A stretch of DNA of 33,789 nucleotides, taken from Acidimicrobiales bacterium. GTDB taxonomy: Bacteria > Actinomycetota > Acidimicrobiia > Acidimicrobiales > Palsa-688. Shown piece after piece: positions 26,531-33,789 of this stretch (the first letter of the stretch is position 1; each line of letters starts with the position of its first letter). The stretch spans positions 1 to 33,789 of the forward strand of contig DATLUM010000119.1 of the NCBI GenBank assembly GCA_035533095.1, given 5' to 3'. A program made the translations under genes and the position numbers. The notes beneath the pieces were generated by a model. It saw only the letters and a list, made by a program, of their open reading frames with translations. It had not been told where the DNA came from and ran no database searches.

Positions 26531-28486
26531 CTAAGCAGCCCCTTCCACACGGATCTGGTGCTCATAGGAGAATACGAGAGCGGTCGGAGCCACTTCGACG
26601 CGCTGGGCGGCCTGCCCGCGTTCTCCGGTGATCGGGTTGGCAGCGAACAGCCGGGCGTCCTCTACCAGCTCGACTCCGGGCAAAGACTGCAGCAACGCGT
26701 AGATCTCGCCGACGTGGACAGGACGCCCGAACGGCCATCCGGTCCCCTGGAGGCCGCCGCTGATCGGGTGCAGATACCGGTAGAGAGCGCGCGTGGCGTT
26801 GTCCTGCAGGCGGTTGGCATCGGCCCACGGGCGCGCCCGCATCATCGCGACGACGGTGACCCCCTGGTACGACGGCGGCTCCACCATGACGCGGGCGCCG
26901 ATCGTGCGCTTGAGGTCGAGCGCGGAAGCGATGTTGCTCAAGGTCTCTGCGGGCGGGACGAGCCGCTCGAAGCTGAGCCTGCCGTCCTCGTCGTCGGCGA
27001 CCGAAGGCACGACCAGAACGCGCACACCCCCGGCGTCCTCGGGGGCGAGGGCCGGCACAGCGTGCACCCGCGCCGTCTCGGGAGCAGCCTGGCGGGCGAG
27101 CTGCTCGTAGTCCTCCGCTGTCACCGCCCTGTTCAGGGTGCGCAGCACGATCGGCCCGCGGACCTTGGCTTCCTCGATGTCCTCGCCGTCCACGCCGCCA
27201 GTGGCCGGCCTGCGGTTCTCGACCCGGGTGATGAACGGGATCGTGGTCCTCAAGACCTTGATCGCGCCGCGCGCTATGTTGCCTCTCCTGCCGCCGCCGG
27301 TGTGGTACCCGCGGATGCGGATGACGGAACCCTTCGGCGGCACGGCACCGAACTGTGTGAGGGTGCCGTCGTCGTTGCGCACGACAGGACCGAACACGAT
27401 CTCTCCGTTGACAGCGTCGAGCGCGAAGTGGCGATCTTCTTCCGTGCTCTGCGAGAAGTCGCCGACCTCCGTCCACTCCTGCCAGCCCTCGTCGTCGCTG
27501 GACACCTCGACGACGGCGCCGCCAGGGGTCGGGATCACGGGTGAGCGCGAGACGAGGTAACGCTGGCCGGCGACACCCTCCGACAGCCCGAGGACCTCGT
27601 CGTCGACGAGCTCGGCCTGCACCGCGGGCGTCGTCCCGCCGACGGTGCTAGCAGAAACCCTCTTGATCAGCGGGGAGTTGCTGTAGAAGGGCTGGCCCTC
27701 CTCGGGAGCTGTCACCCGGGCGCGCACCCATCCGGCTCGTAGCTGGTGGTCCAGGGACATCTGGTGGGTGCCGGGGATGTGGAGCACGACCTCGCCGGCC
27801 CGGTTCAGGCCTCCTGTGCTGTCGGAGTCGAGCTCGCATTCCGCCCAGTCGTTGCCGTCGTACGCCTCCCACACCAGTGGTGGCCACTCGGGGTCGACAC
27901 CGACGCCTTCTATCTCGCAGTCGAAGCGGAGGCTGACAGCGCAGTTGGGGACGCCAGCGGAGAGCCCGAACAACAGCACCTCGTCGGGCGCCGGTTGCGC
28001 CGAGAAGCATGAGAACGGCGACAGCATCAGCGCGTCCGTGTGGTTACGCCAGGTTCCGCCCGTCGGGATCGAGCATACGAAGCTGAGCTCGCACGGGATG
28101 ATCTGGAGCTCCTCGCCTGTGGTGAACGCCACGGCCGACTGATCGACGTCTGCACGGGGTGTCGCCACCTCCACGCCGGCGGGAACGACGATCGGGTTGT
28201 CCTGCGGCGCCGACAACCAGAACGTGACAGGCGTCGTCGCTGCGGTCGGCGGGAACAGCCGGACGCCGATCAGCTCCAGGAACTTGACGTAATTGCGGTC
28301 CGGCACACGGTTGAGCCTGTACAGGAGCTGGTCGACCATGTAGGCGAACGTCTCGATGAGAGTGACGCCGGGATCGGAGACGTTGTGGTCGCTCCACTCG
28401 GGGCAGCGCTGCTGGACGAGGCGCTTGGCGTCGTCGACGAGGCTCTGGAACCGGCGGTCGTCGAGGTTGGGTGCGGGCAGCGACAT
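26531..28486 (-). CDS. eCIS baseplate assembly protein J (Afp11-like)
   Basis: The 651-residue protein is a putative baseplate assembly protein of the gpJ/Afp11 group, the central wedge subunit of contractile tails. The N-terminus (LPAPNLDDRRFQSLVDDAKR, then CPEWSDHNVSDPGVTLIETF) is the characteristic opening of this family, followed by QLLYRLNRVPDRNYVKFLEL. The middle contains beta-rich decorations (about 100-380). The C-terminal half has GGRRGNIARGAIKVL and AVTAEDYEQLARQAAP, typical of J proteins. The length is usual for eCIS members. It lies six bases after the gp25-like gene and two before tail protein I. Confidence 0.93.
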   Translation of the reverse strand: MSLPAPNLDDRRFQSLVDDAKRLVQQRCPEWSDHNVSDPGVTLIETFAYMVDQLLYRLNRVPDRNYVKFLELIGVRLFPPTAATTPVTFWLSAPQDNPIVVPAGVEVATPRADVDQSAVAFTTGEELQIIPCELSFVCSIPTGGTWRNHTDALMLSPFSCFSAQPAPDEVLLFGLSAGVPNCAVSLRFDCEIEGVGVDPEWPPLVWEAYDGNDWAECELDSDSTGGLNRAGEVVLHIPGTHQMSLDHQLRAGWVRARVTAPEEGQPFYSNSPLIKRVSASTVGGTTPAVQAELVDDEVLGLSEGVAGQRYLVSRSPVIPTPGGAVVEVSSDDEGWQEWTEVGDFSQSTEEDRHFALDAVNGEIVFGPVVRNDDGTLTQFGAVPPKGSVIRIRGYHTGGGRRGNIARGAIKVLRTTIPFITRVENRRPATGGVDGEDIEEAKVRGPIVLRTLNRAVTAEDYEQLARQAAPETARVHAVPALAPEDAGGVRVLVVPSVADDEDGRLSFERLVPPAETLSNIASALDLKRTIGARVMVEPPSYQGVTVVAMMRARPWADANRLQDNATRALYRYLHPISGGLQGTGWPFGRPVHVGEIYALLQSLPGVELVEDARLFAANPITGERGQAAQRVEVAPTALVFSYEHQIRVEGAA

Positions 28487-28492
28487 CGTCTC

Positions 28493-28891
28493 CTACTCTC
28501 CCTCGGGTATCACATAGAAGGGGAAGACCAAGTTGCGCGGGTCGTAGGACCCCTTCTTCGTGTAGTTGATCGAGATGTACATGGCGCCGCGGTCGAACTG
28601 GTCGACGCTGACATCGACGGACTGCACGTCGATGCGCGGTTCCCACCGGGCGAGGGATCTCTTGACCTCGGACGAGAGGCGCCCTGCGGTGGTGGCGTTC
28701 GCCGGAGCGAACACGAAGTTGTGTATGCCGCAGCCGAACTCCGGACGCATCGGTCTCTCGCCGGGCGCGGTCGCGAGGATGAGGCGTATCGCCTGCTCCA
28801 GGTTGCGATCGTCCCCCGCAAGGGCGATGCTCCCGGTCGGGTCGGTGCTCACGGGGAAACGCCAGCCCCGACCGATGAACCTCTCGGACAC
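28493..28891 (-). CDS. gp25-like baseplate wedge protein (Afp9-like)
   Basis: The 132-residue protein belongs to the GPW/gp25 family, which nucleates the sheath at the baseplate. Typical segments are GRGWRFPVS at the start, EQAIRLILATAPGERPMRPEFGCGI in two adjoining parts at about 32-56, and VKRSLARWEPRI at about 76-87, after which strands follow. The PGER...PEFG signature is intact. It starts with GTG 28891, 13 bases after the spike gene, and is followed within six bases by the J gene. In many eCIS loci a PAAR gene sits next to this one; none is present here. Confidence 0.93.
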   Translation of the reverse strand: MSERFIGRGWRFPVSTDPTGSIALAGDDRNLEQAIRLILATAPGERPMRPEFGCGIHNFVFAPANATTAGRLSSEVKRSLARWEPRIDVQSVDVSVDQFDRGAMYISINYTKKGSYDPRNLVFPFYVIPEGE

Positions 28892-28904
28892 CGTTCCCTA
28901 CCCC

Positions 28905-30701
28905 CTAAGCACCGAGGCTGATCTGGGGAGCGGAAACGCTCACGTTGCTTCCCTCGACCTTGACCCCGCCGGCCCCTTCCATGGACAAAGAGGCGGGCGA
29001 CTGGACGGAGACCCCGCCGGTTCCTTTGATCGACACGTTGCCCTCGGACTCGATTCCTATATCGGCGGTCGCCTTGAGCGAGAGCGCGCCTTGCGCCTGA
29101 ATGTTGATCTGGCCCTCGGAGTTGATGGTGATCGTCTGCTGCTGGGAATCGAGCTTGATCGTCAACGTCTGTTCGCCGTCGACGATGGTGATTCCGAGCT
29201 TGTCCGGGCCGTCGTCGAACTCGATCATGTGTCGCATCCGCGACATGATCCTCCTGTTCGCCACGCCGCCCTCGATGCTGGGAGCGGGTTGCGGTTTGGA
29301 GACTCCGTTGTAGAGGTTCCCGATCACGTAAGGGCTGTCGACATGTCCCCTGTCGAAGCCGACCAGGACCTCGTCGCCGACCTCCGGAATGAAAAGGCAG
29401 CCGTAGCCGCCGGCCTTCCCGGCACCGATCTGCATCGTGCGGGCCCACGCGCTCACATAGGCCTCCGAGAGCCAGGGGAACATCACCTTGACCCGCCCTT
29501 GGCTCTCCGGGTCCATGTTGTCCGTGACGATGCCGATCGCCACTCCAGGCACCCGGCCGTTGCCCGTTAGGTCGGAGACACCACCACTGCCAGAGGCCAG
29601 CGCGAGCATCGAGCGGTCGCGCATGCCGCCGACGGTGAACCAGGTGGAATACCCGCCGTTGCCCGGTTCGAAGCGGTGGCGGGCCGCGGTGCACACGTAT
29701 TGGCCGTCGAAGGGCGGGCCCACCATGCCGAGGCTGATCACCTCTCCCGCAAGGATTGCCGGGTTGCCGAGGCATTCGCCTTCCATCTCGGCGAGCGCGC
29801 CGGCGATGTCGGCGGCGATGGACTCCGCCCGCTTCTCCGCGGCCCCCTGATCGTCGAAGGGACGACTGGCGTCGAAGAAGGGAAGCGCACCCACCTCACC
29901 GGCGAGAGCGGGGGGCAGGGTGCCAGGGTCCAGGCTCTGCGACGTGGATGGCGCGCTCGGAAAGAGGCCTACGACGGGCATCGCTTGTTTGGGGTTGTAC
30001 CCGGTCACCGTCACGGCCGGAACCTGCTCGGAGCTGGTGACATTGCAGCGCAGGCGGATCAGATTCTTGCCGAGCACCAGCTGGGTGCCTTGGGGGGGCT
30101 CCGCGTACGACATCACCGGAGGCAGCCCTTCCTCCGGCTTGTTCATGGGCCCGAACTGAAACAGTCCCATCGGATCGACGTAAGCGACGCAGTTCTCAAG
30201 CGCCGCAAGCTGCTGGATGAACACCCACGGGCTGACGTTGGGCTGGGTAACCCATTCGTATTGAGTGCTAGTGGGAATTACCTCACCGGTCATGAGCCCG
30301 GCCTCGGCGACGATCTGGGTGACGACATCCGAGGCTGACATTTGCGGGTAGGCCATGGTCTTGGTCCCGCGCATGAGCCGGTGCGACCGGTCCAGACCCG
30401 TCACGATCGTGAGGTGCCCCTCCGGCCCGTACTCCACTTCGACCCCGGTGATGTCACCGGTCATGAGCGGAGTCGGTGCCCCGCCCGTGGTCACCTGGAG
30501 CATCACCATCACACCGAGCTGGAGGCCGCCGGGCTCGAGCACCTGCGTGCTCGGCGCACGGAAGACGAGCCTGAACTGCGACGGCACGAACACCGTCGTG
30601 TCGACCTCCGCCGAGATCAGCTTCGCGGCGACCATCGGGTTGAGCGGCGTTCCCTCGACCCGGACGTCGATCTGGGCGCTGGTCGTGTCGGTCATGGTCA
30701 T
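28905..30701 (-). CDS. eCIS spike protein (VgrG/Afp8-like)
   Basis: The 598-residue protein is the central spike under the tube. Residues about 1-370 correspond to gp27-like hub domains (GTPLNPMVAAKLISAEVDT; GLDRSHRLMRGTKT). A gp5-type OB fold lies at about 385-465 with NMDPESQGRVKVMFPW, EVGDEVLVGFDRGHVDSPYV and GNLYNG, all hallmarks of Vgr proteins. The end, from about 510, is a run of short beta repeats (ITINSEGQINIQAQG) that should form the needle-like beta-helix. No effector domain is fused. ATG 30701 has GAGG eight bases or so upstream. It follows the LysM gene by ten bases. Confidence 0.95.
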   Translation of the reverse strand: MTMTDTTSAQIDVRVEGTPLNPMVAAKLISAEVDTTVFVPSQFRLVFRAPSTQVLEPGGLQLGVMVMLQVTTGGAPTPLMTGDITGVEVEYGPEGHLTIVTGLDRSHRLMRGTKTMAYPQMSASDVVTQIVAEAGLMTGEVIPTSTQYEWVTQPNVSPWVFIQQLAALENCVAYVDPMGLFQFGPMNKPEEGLPPVMSYAEPPQGTQLVLGKNLIRLRCNVTSSEQVPAVTVTGYNPKQAMPVVGLFPSAPSTSQSLDPGTLPPALAGEVGALPFFDASRPFDDQGAAEKRAESIAADIAGALAEMEGECLGNPAILAGEVISLGMVGPPFDGQYVCTAARHRFEPGNGGYSTWFTVGGMRDRSMLALASGSGGVSDLTGNGRVPGVAIGIVTDNMDPESQGRVKVMFPWLSEAYVSAWARTMQIGAGKAGGYGCLFIPEVGDEVLVGFDRGHVDSPYVIGNLYNGVSKPQPAPSIEGGVANRRIMSRMRHMIEFDDGPDKLGITIVDGEQTLTIKLDSQQQTITINSEGQINIQAQGALSLKATADIGIESEGNVSIKGTGGVSVQSPASLSMEGAGGVKVEGSNVSVSAPQISLGA

Positions 30702-30711
30702 CGCATGGACC

Positions 30712-31401
30712 TCAACCGATCGCCTCGGCTTCCGCCGGGTCGGGCACCAGCAGGACGGTCCCCGGACGCAACCGCATGGGGTCGTCGATCCCGTTCGCTA
30801 CGGCGAGCGCCCTCCAGCGGTTGGGGTTCTTGTACTCCGCAAAGGCAATGGAGGCCAGGGTGTCGCCTTCGACGACGGTGTGGGAGCGCCTGGTCGTGAG
30901 ACCACCCGAGGTGGGGTTGGTGCCCGGGAGGACGCTGGGCACAGCCTCGAGGCTCACCACAACCTCGGCCAGGACGGGGTTTCCGAGGAGGAACCGCTTG
31001 TAGGTGATGGAGAGGGCCGTGATGTAGGCCTCCTCCATGATGATGTTGGTCCCCCACCCGTACATGACCGTCGGAGGCTTGGAGTCCTGCAGCGCCTTCG
31101 ACTCAGGGGTCGGTGCCATCGCCTGCTTCAGGATGGCGATTGCCTCCTCGGGCGGGTTGGGCGGCAACCCGAACTGGTCGAGGAGGATCTTGACGTCCAT
31201 GGTCTGGGCCTTGGTCCCCTGGAACTGCGGGGTACCTCCGCTGTCGGCGGCGGGCTGAGGCGTGTGGTGCCAGCTGGCCTCTTTCTTGATGGTGTACTCG
31301 TCGGGGTTGTAAGGGAACACGATCGTCCCGAAGCCGGGTGGCAGCACCTGGATGTACGCGCTGACCATGCTGGCCATGCTGGCTGCGTCTGCCGCTGACA
31401 T
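30712..31401 (-). CDS. LysM-domain tube/baseplate adaptor (Afp7-like)
   Basis: The 229-residue protein is the LysM protein that joins tube and spike in eCIS particles. Residues 20-160 (FPYNPDEYTIKKEASW; FQGTKAQTMDVKILLDQF; GNPVLAEVVVSLEAV) match the T4 gp53-like/Afp7 N-terminal domain. A LysM domain occupies about 168-222 (HTVVEGDTLASIAFAEYKNP, then GIDDPMRLRPGTVLLVPDP). Here LysM serves as a structural part of the particle rather than a wall binder. Start ATG 31401 has GGAGGAGG upstream with somewhat long spacing. A 24-base gap separates it from the tube gene. Confidence 0.93.
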   Translation of the reverse strand: MSAADAASMASMVSAYIQVLPPGFGTIVFPYNPDEYTIKKEASWHHTPQPAADSGGTPQFQGTKAQTMDVKILLDQFGLPPNPPEEAIAILKQAMAPTPESKALQDSKPPTVMYGWGTNIIMEEAYITALSITYKRFLLGNPVLAEVVVSLEAVPSVLPGTNPTSGGLTTRRSHTVVEGDTLASIAFAEYKNPNRWRALAVANGIDDPMRLRPGTVLLVPDPAEAEAIG

Positions 31402-31425
31402 ACCTGTAGTCGACCTCCTCCCCTT

Positions 31426-31854
31426 CTACAGAAAGCCCTTGTAGGCCAGTTCCAACTGCTCTTCGGCGATCTTGAGCGATGCCGCGTCGAACGACGGTCC
31501 GGTCCACCTCACCGGGATCACACCGAAGAGGTTCCACATCACGATCGGCTTGCCCATCGGGTCGAGGGCCTTGATTTGGGCGAGCGTCGGGACCGGCATC
31601 ATCGCGAACGAGCTGATCCAGTTGACCACCTTCTCGGTGTCCGGGCTTATCGGCCTGCCCAAAGTGATGTTCGAGAAGGTCACATGCCCCGGCAGGTGGT
31701 GCATCACAAACGACAGCGCCGTGTCACCACGCGCTTCGGTCTGTATCGAGATGCCCATCCCGGTGCACGTCGTCCAGTCGCCGAGTTCGACACCATCGAC
31801 TTCCACCGAGAAGTAGACGCTGAGCCCGGGATCATTCGTGACGAGGTCGCTCAC
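31426..31854 (-). CDS. eCIS inner tube protein (gp19/Afp1-5-like)
   Basis: The 142-residue protein is of the T4 gp19/Hcp-like tube family. It opens with YFSVEVDGVELGDWTTCTGM, then has the beta-hairpin region HLPGHVTFSNITLGRPISPD and ends in a helix (FDAASLKIAEEQLELAYKGF), the standard features. The tube carries cargo and is driven out by sheath contraction. It starts at GTG 31854, one base after the stop of the DUF4157 gene, so translation is coupled. Only one tube gene is in the window; further tube copies and the sheath presumably lie beyond the right edge. Confidence 0.95.
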   Translation of the reverse strand: MSDLVTNDPGLSVYFSVEVDGVELGDWTTCTGMGISIQTEARGDTALSFVMHHLPGHVTFSNITLGRPISPDTEKVVNWISSFAMMPVPTLAQIKALDPMGKPIVMWNLFGVIPVRWTGPSFDAASLKIAEEQLELAYKGFL

Positions 31855-31855
31855 G

Positions 31856-33789
31856 TCACCACCTCCGGTAACTGTCGGTCAGAAGGCCCGCCCGCTCCCG
31901 GTCGGAGCGGAGCTCGCGGCGGAGCTTGAAGCTGATCAGCGGGTAGAGCCAACTCGCGAGCTTGGCTAGGTCCTTGTCGCTGGGGCGGGAGCTGAACACG
32001 CCGTCGTCGCCCTGGCGGTTGCCCCCGATCACCGGCTTCGCCGCCGAGGGTGAAGCGACCTTCCACGCATGCTGGACCGGCGCCGCAGTAGCAGGCGCCG
32101 GTGCGGGCGCCTGCATAGCGGCGGGTTCGCCGGCACCTCCGGCCTGGGGCACGCTGACCGGTGATCCGGTCATCGCCGCGGCGGGGTTACCCGTGACAGC
32201 GCCGAGCCTTATCAGCGCTGAGGCCAGCGCGCCTTCGTCGATCGACTGCGGCTGCGACCGGGCGACCGGGAGCGCAACGGAGCCGGGCACACCGAAAGCC
32301 GCTGGTGGCGTGGGAACCGGTCCGGGCGCACCTGTGATACCGGTCGTCATCGGACCATCGTCGAGCCCGGCTGACGTTGCAGGCGGCGAAACGGCCCTCG
32401 CCATGGAAAATGCCGGCGCCACGTACGACAGCTCGGAGGCGACGGCAGCTGCCTCCATCGTCCTGCCGGCCGGGCTGTTCTCCGCGGGCATCGCGTGAGG
32501 CCCGGCGCGGCGCTGCTGCGCGGCGTGGGTGAGCTCGTGGGCGAGCAGAGCCCGGCCGGGACCCGAGTCAAGGGTCCCGAATGACTTCGGGATGACCACC
32601 CTGTCCTCGGTCGTGAACGCGTCCGCTCCCATGGCCTGGGCCTTCGCCGACGACGCGGGGGACCTGTCGATCGCCACGTGGTCGAGGTCGACCCCGTGTC
32701 GTTGGCCGACCACAGCCTTCAGCGCGGCGCCTTCTCGCGCCGCGCTCCGGTCGACCGTACGGGCCTCGGCCCGATCGATGGCCTGGAAAGGTGTGAGCAC
32801 CACGACGGCCCGCGGCGCCGGCGGCAACAGACCGGAGCGGGCGGCGATCAGCGGCGTCTCCCCGGCTGGCTCAGGCGTGACGACGGGAAGCGACGAGGTC
32901 TCCCCGTACGTGAGGGCCGGAGCTTGGGCAGCCGGTCCCGCCTTCTGCGCTGGCGGGGAGCTTGCGGGAGTGCCGGCCGCGGCCGCGAGCGGGAGCTGGC
33001 CGAGAGGGCTGCCGGGTGCGTTGCGGGGACGGCGGGCGTAGCTTGCCGCCACGGACGCGGCGTCGAGAGAGGCCGCCGTCGTCGGCAGATCCCGCAAGGG
33101 CGCGCCGAGGCCGCTGCGTCGCGGAGCCGGATCACCTGGGCTCGAGTGGGTGGCGGTCCCGGCGCCGGGTTCGATGGGTAGGGCACCCCGGTCGGTAACG
33201 GGGGGTTCGGCGGGGTTGTTCTGCTGCACGACCTCCAACGACGGAGCGGGGACCTGACCGTCCGGTCCGGTCTCGGGCACAGAAACGTCGGCGTGCGGCG
33301 TCGACACAGGTGCGTGATCGGTACCGGCCTCGTCGAGTGGCGGACGGTCGCCGAGAAGAGGCGCGACGGCGAGGGGCTCACCGGCAGCGGCGGGTGCGGC
33401 GGTGCTGGCGGGTCCGACAGTGGCGCCCGCTTCGCCCGGCTCGGCGAGCACGGCCGTGATGTCGCCGCGGTCACCCTGGGGCACTGGCGCATCCACCCGG
33501 CTCGGCGGGGACGCCTTCAGGTGTACCAGTGGAAGCTGCGGCGGTGGCTGGGACTCGACGAGCGGCCGTGGCGTCGGGGCCGGATCGACCCTGACAACCG
33601 GTCCCGTCGCCGTGCGGGCCACTCTCGGAGTGCTCGTCGACGAGGAGTAGGTCTGGGAGGCCGAAGGGCCGTCATGCCGGATGCGGGTGCCCATCCCGGT
33701 CGCCGCGGCCGGAGGAACTTCCGCACCCGTGCTGACAGATTGGGTACCGGCTCTGGGGGCCTCTGCCGAAGGCTGCGGCGGCGCGCCTG
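31856..33789 (-). CDS. DUF4157 HExxH protein of the eCIS locus (5' end outside window)
   Basis: The frame is open to the right edge with the same Pro/Ala-rich composition, so the start is not in view; the first in-frame ATG inside is at 33694 (612 residues from there). About 300 residues of disordered Pro/Ala sequence precede a DUF4157 domain at about 330-410, with GVDLDHVAIDRS, DRVVIPKSFGTLDSGPG and zinc-protease-like HELTH at 386-390. Another Ala/Pro linker leads to a folded-looking end at about 570-612 (LASWLYPLISFKLRRELR, then DRERAGLL). DUF4157 proteins are frequent in eCIS loci and are thought to be effectors or processing proteases. The end abuts the tube gene, so it is made with the particle. 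Confidence 0.85.
   Translation of the reverse strand, partial: GAPPQPSAEAPRAGTQSVSTGAEVPPAAATGMGTRIRHDGPSASQTYSSSTSTPRVARTATGPVVRVDPAPTPRPLVESQPPPQLPLVHLKASPPSRVDAPVPQGDRGDITAVLAEPGEAGATVGPASTAAPAAAGEPLAVAPLLGDRPPLDEAGTDHAPVSTPHADVSVPETGPDGQVPAPSLEVVQQNNPAEPPVTDRGALPIEPGAGTATHSSPGDPAPRRSGLGAPLRDLPTTAASLDAASVAASYARRPRNAPGSPLGQLPLAAAAGTPASSPPAQKAGPAAQAPALTYGETSSLPVVTPEPAGETPLIAARSGLLPPAPRAVVVLTPFQAIDRAEARTVDRSAAREGAALKAVVGQRHGVDLDHVAIDRSPASSAKAQAMGADAFTTEDRVVIPKSFGTLDSGPGRALLAHELTHAAQQRRAGPHAMPAENSPAGRTMEAAAVASELSYVAPAFSMARAVSPPATSAGLDDGPMTTGITGAPGPVPTPPAAFGVPGSVALPVARSQPQSIDEGALASALIRLGAVTGNPAAAMTGSPVSVPQAGGAGEPAAMQAPAPAPATAAPVQHAWKVASPSAAKPVIGGNRQGDDGVFSSRPSDKDLAKLASWLYPLISFKLRRELRSDRERAGLLTDSYRRW

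Overview
The window is GC-rich and dense with coding sequence, as expected of an actinobacterium. Acidimicrobiia is my best guess: the secreted GYWLVGSDGGVF-repeat protein and the sigma factor with a membrane-anchored tail resemble proteins I associate with that class. This placement is an inference, since no rRNA or marker set is present. I saw no tRNA, rRNA, CRISPR array, transposase or integrase. No gene-free stretch exceeds 300 bases. The longest gaps are 4139-4362, 20037-20203, 13070-13222 and 14219-14360.

Left part (1-9.4 kb), housekeeping and unknown genes. A TrkA-type NAD-binding protein, a von Willebrand A (VWA) protein and a ChlI/MoxR-like AAA+ ATPase run leftward in tight succession; the last two look like a chaperone pair. 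Running rightward are an ECF-like sigma factor carrying a transmembrane segment and a long low-complexity tail, a family 2 glycoside hydrolase, an unknown 200-residue protein with KPVAV repeats, an SCP2-fold protein and a 72-residue protein.

Middle (9.35-18.3 kb). A leftward ferric-iron-type ABC importer (binding lipoprotein, fused double permease, ATPase; the last two overlap as GTGA) is followed by malate dehydrogenase and NADP-type isocitrate dehydrogenase, which converge on a nested inverted repeat. A large AAA-LuxR regulator comes next.

Right part (18.3-33.8 kb). All genes run leftward. From 33.8 down to 25.7 kb is the baseplate/tube half of an extracellular contractile injection system (eCIS): a DUF4157 HELTH protein (cut by the window edge), the tube protein, a LysM tube/baseplate adaptor, a VgrG-like spike, a gp25-like wedge, a baseplate J protein and a tail protein I. 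Sheath, AAA+ assembly ATPase, cap, tape measure and PAAR tip are not in the window and may lie beyond the right edge.

Translationally coupled to the baseplate genes is a set of envelope or unknown proteins: a zinc-ribbon/transmembrane/discoidin-like protein, a very basic Ala/Lys-rich protein with three AKSVLxR motifs, and, after a 9-bp perfect hairpin, an Ig-like single-pass membrane protein and a secreted propeller/PKD protein. A secreted protein with six GGVF repeats and a GH25-like domain follows. My reading is that the injection particle genes are co-transcribed with proteins that dock it at, or pass it through, the producer's own envelope. The most novel parts are the basic AKSVLxR protein (with an acidic tail on the adjacent tail protein I as possible partner) and the downstream membrane/secreted proteins.
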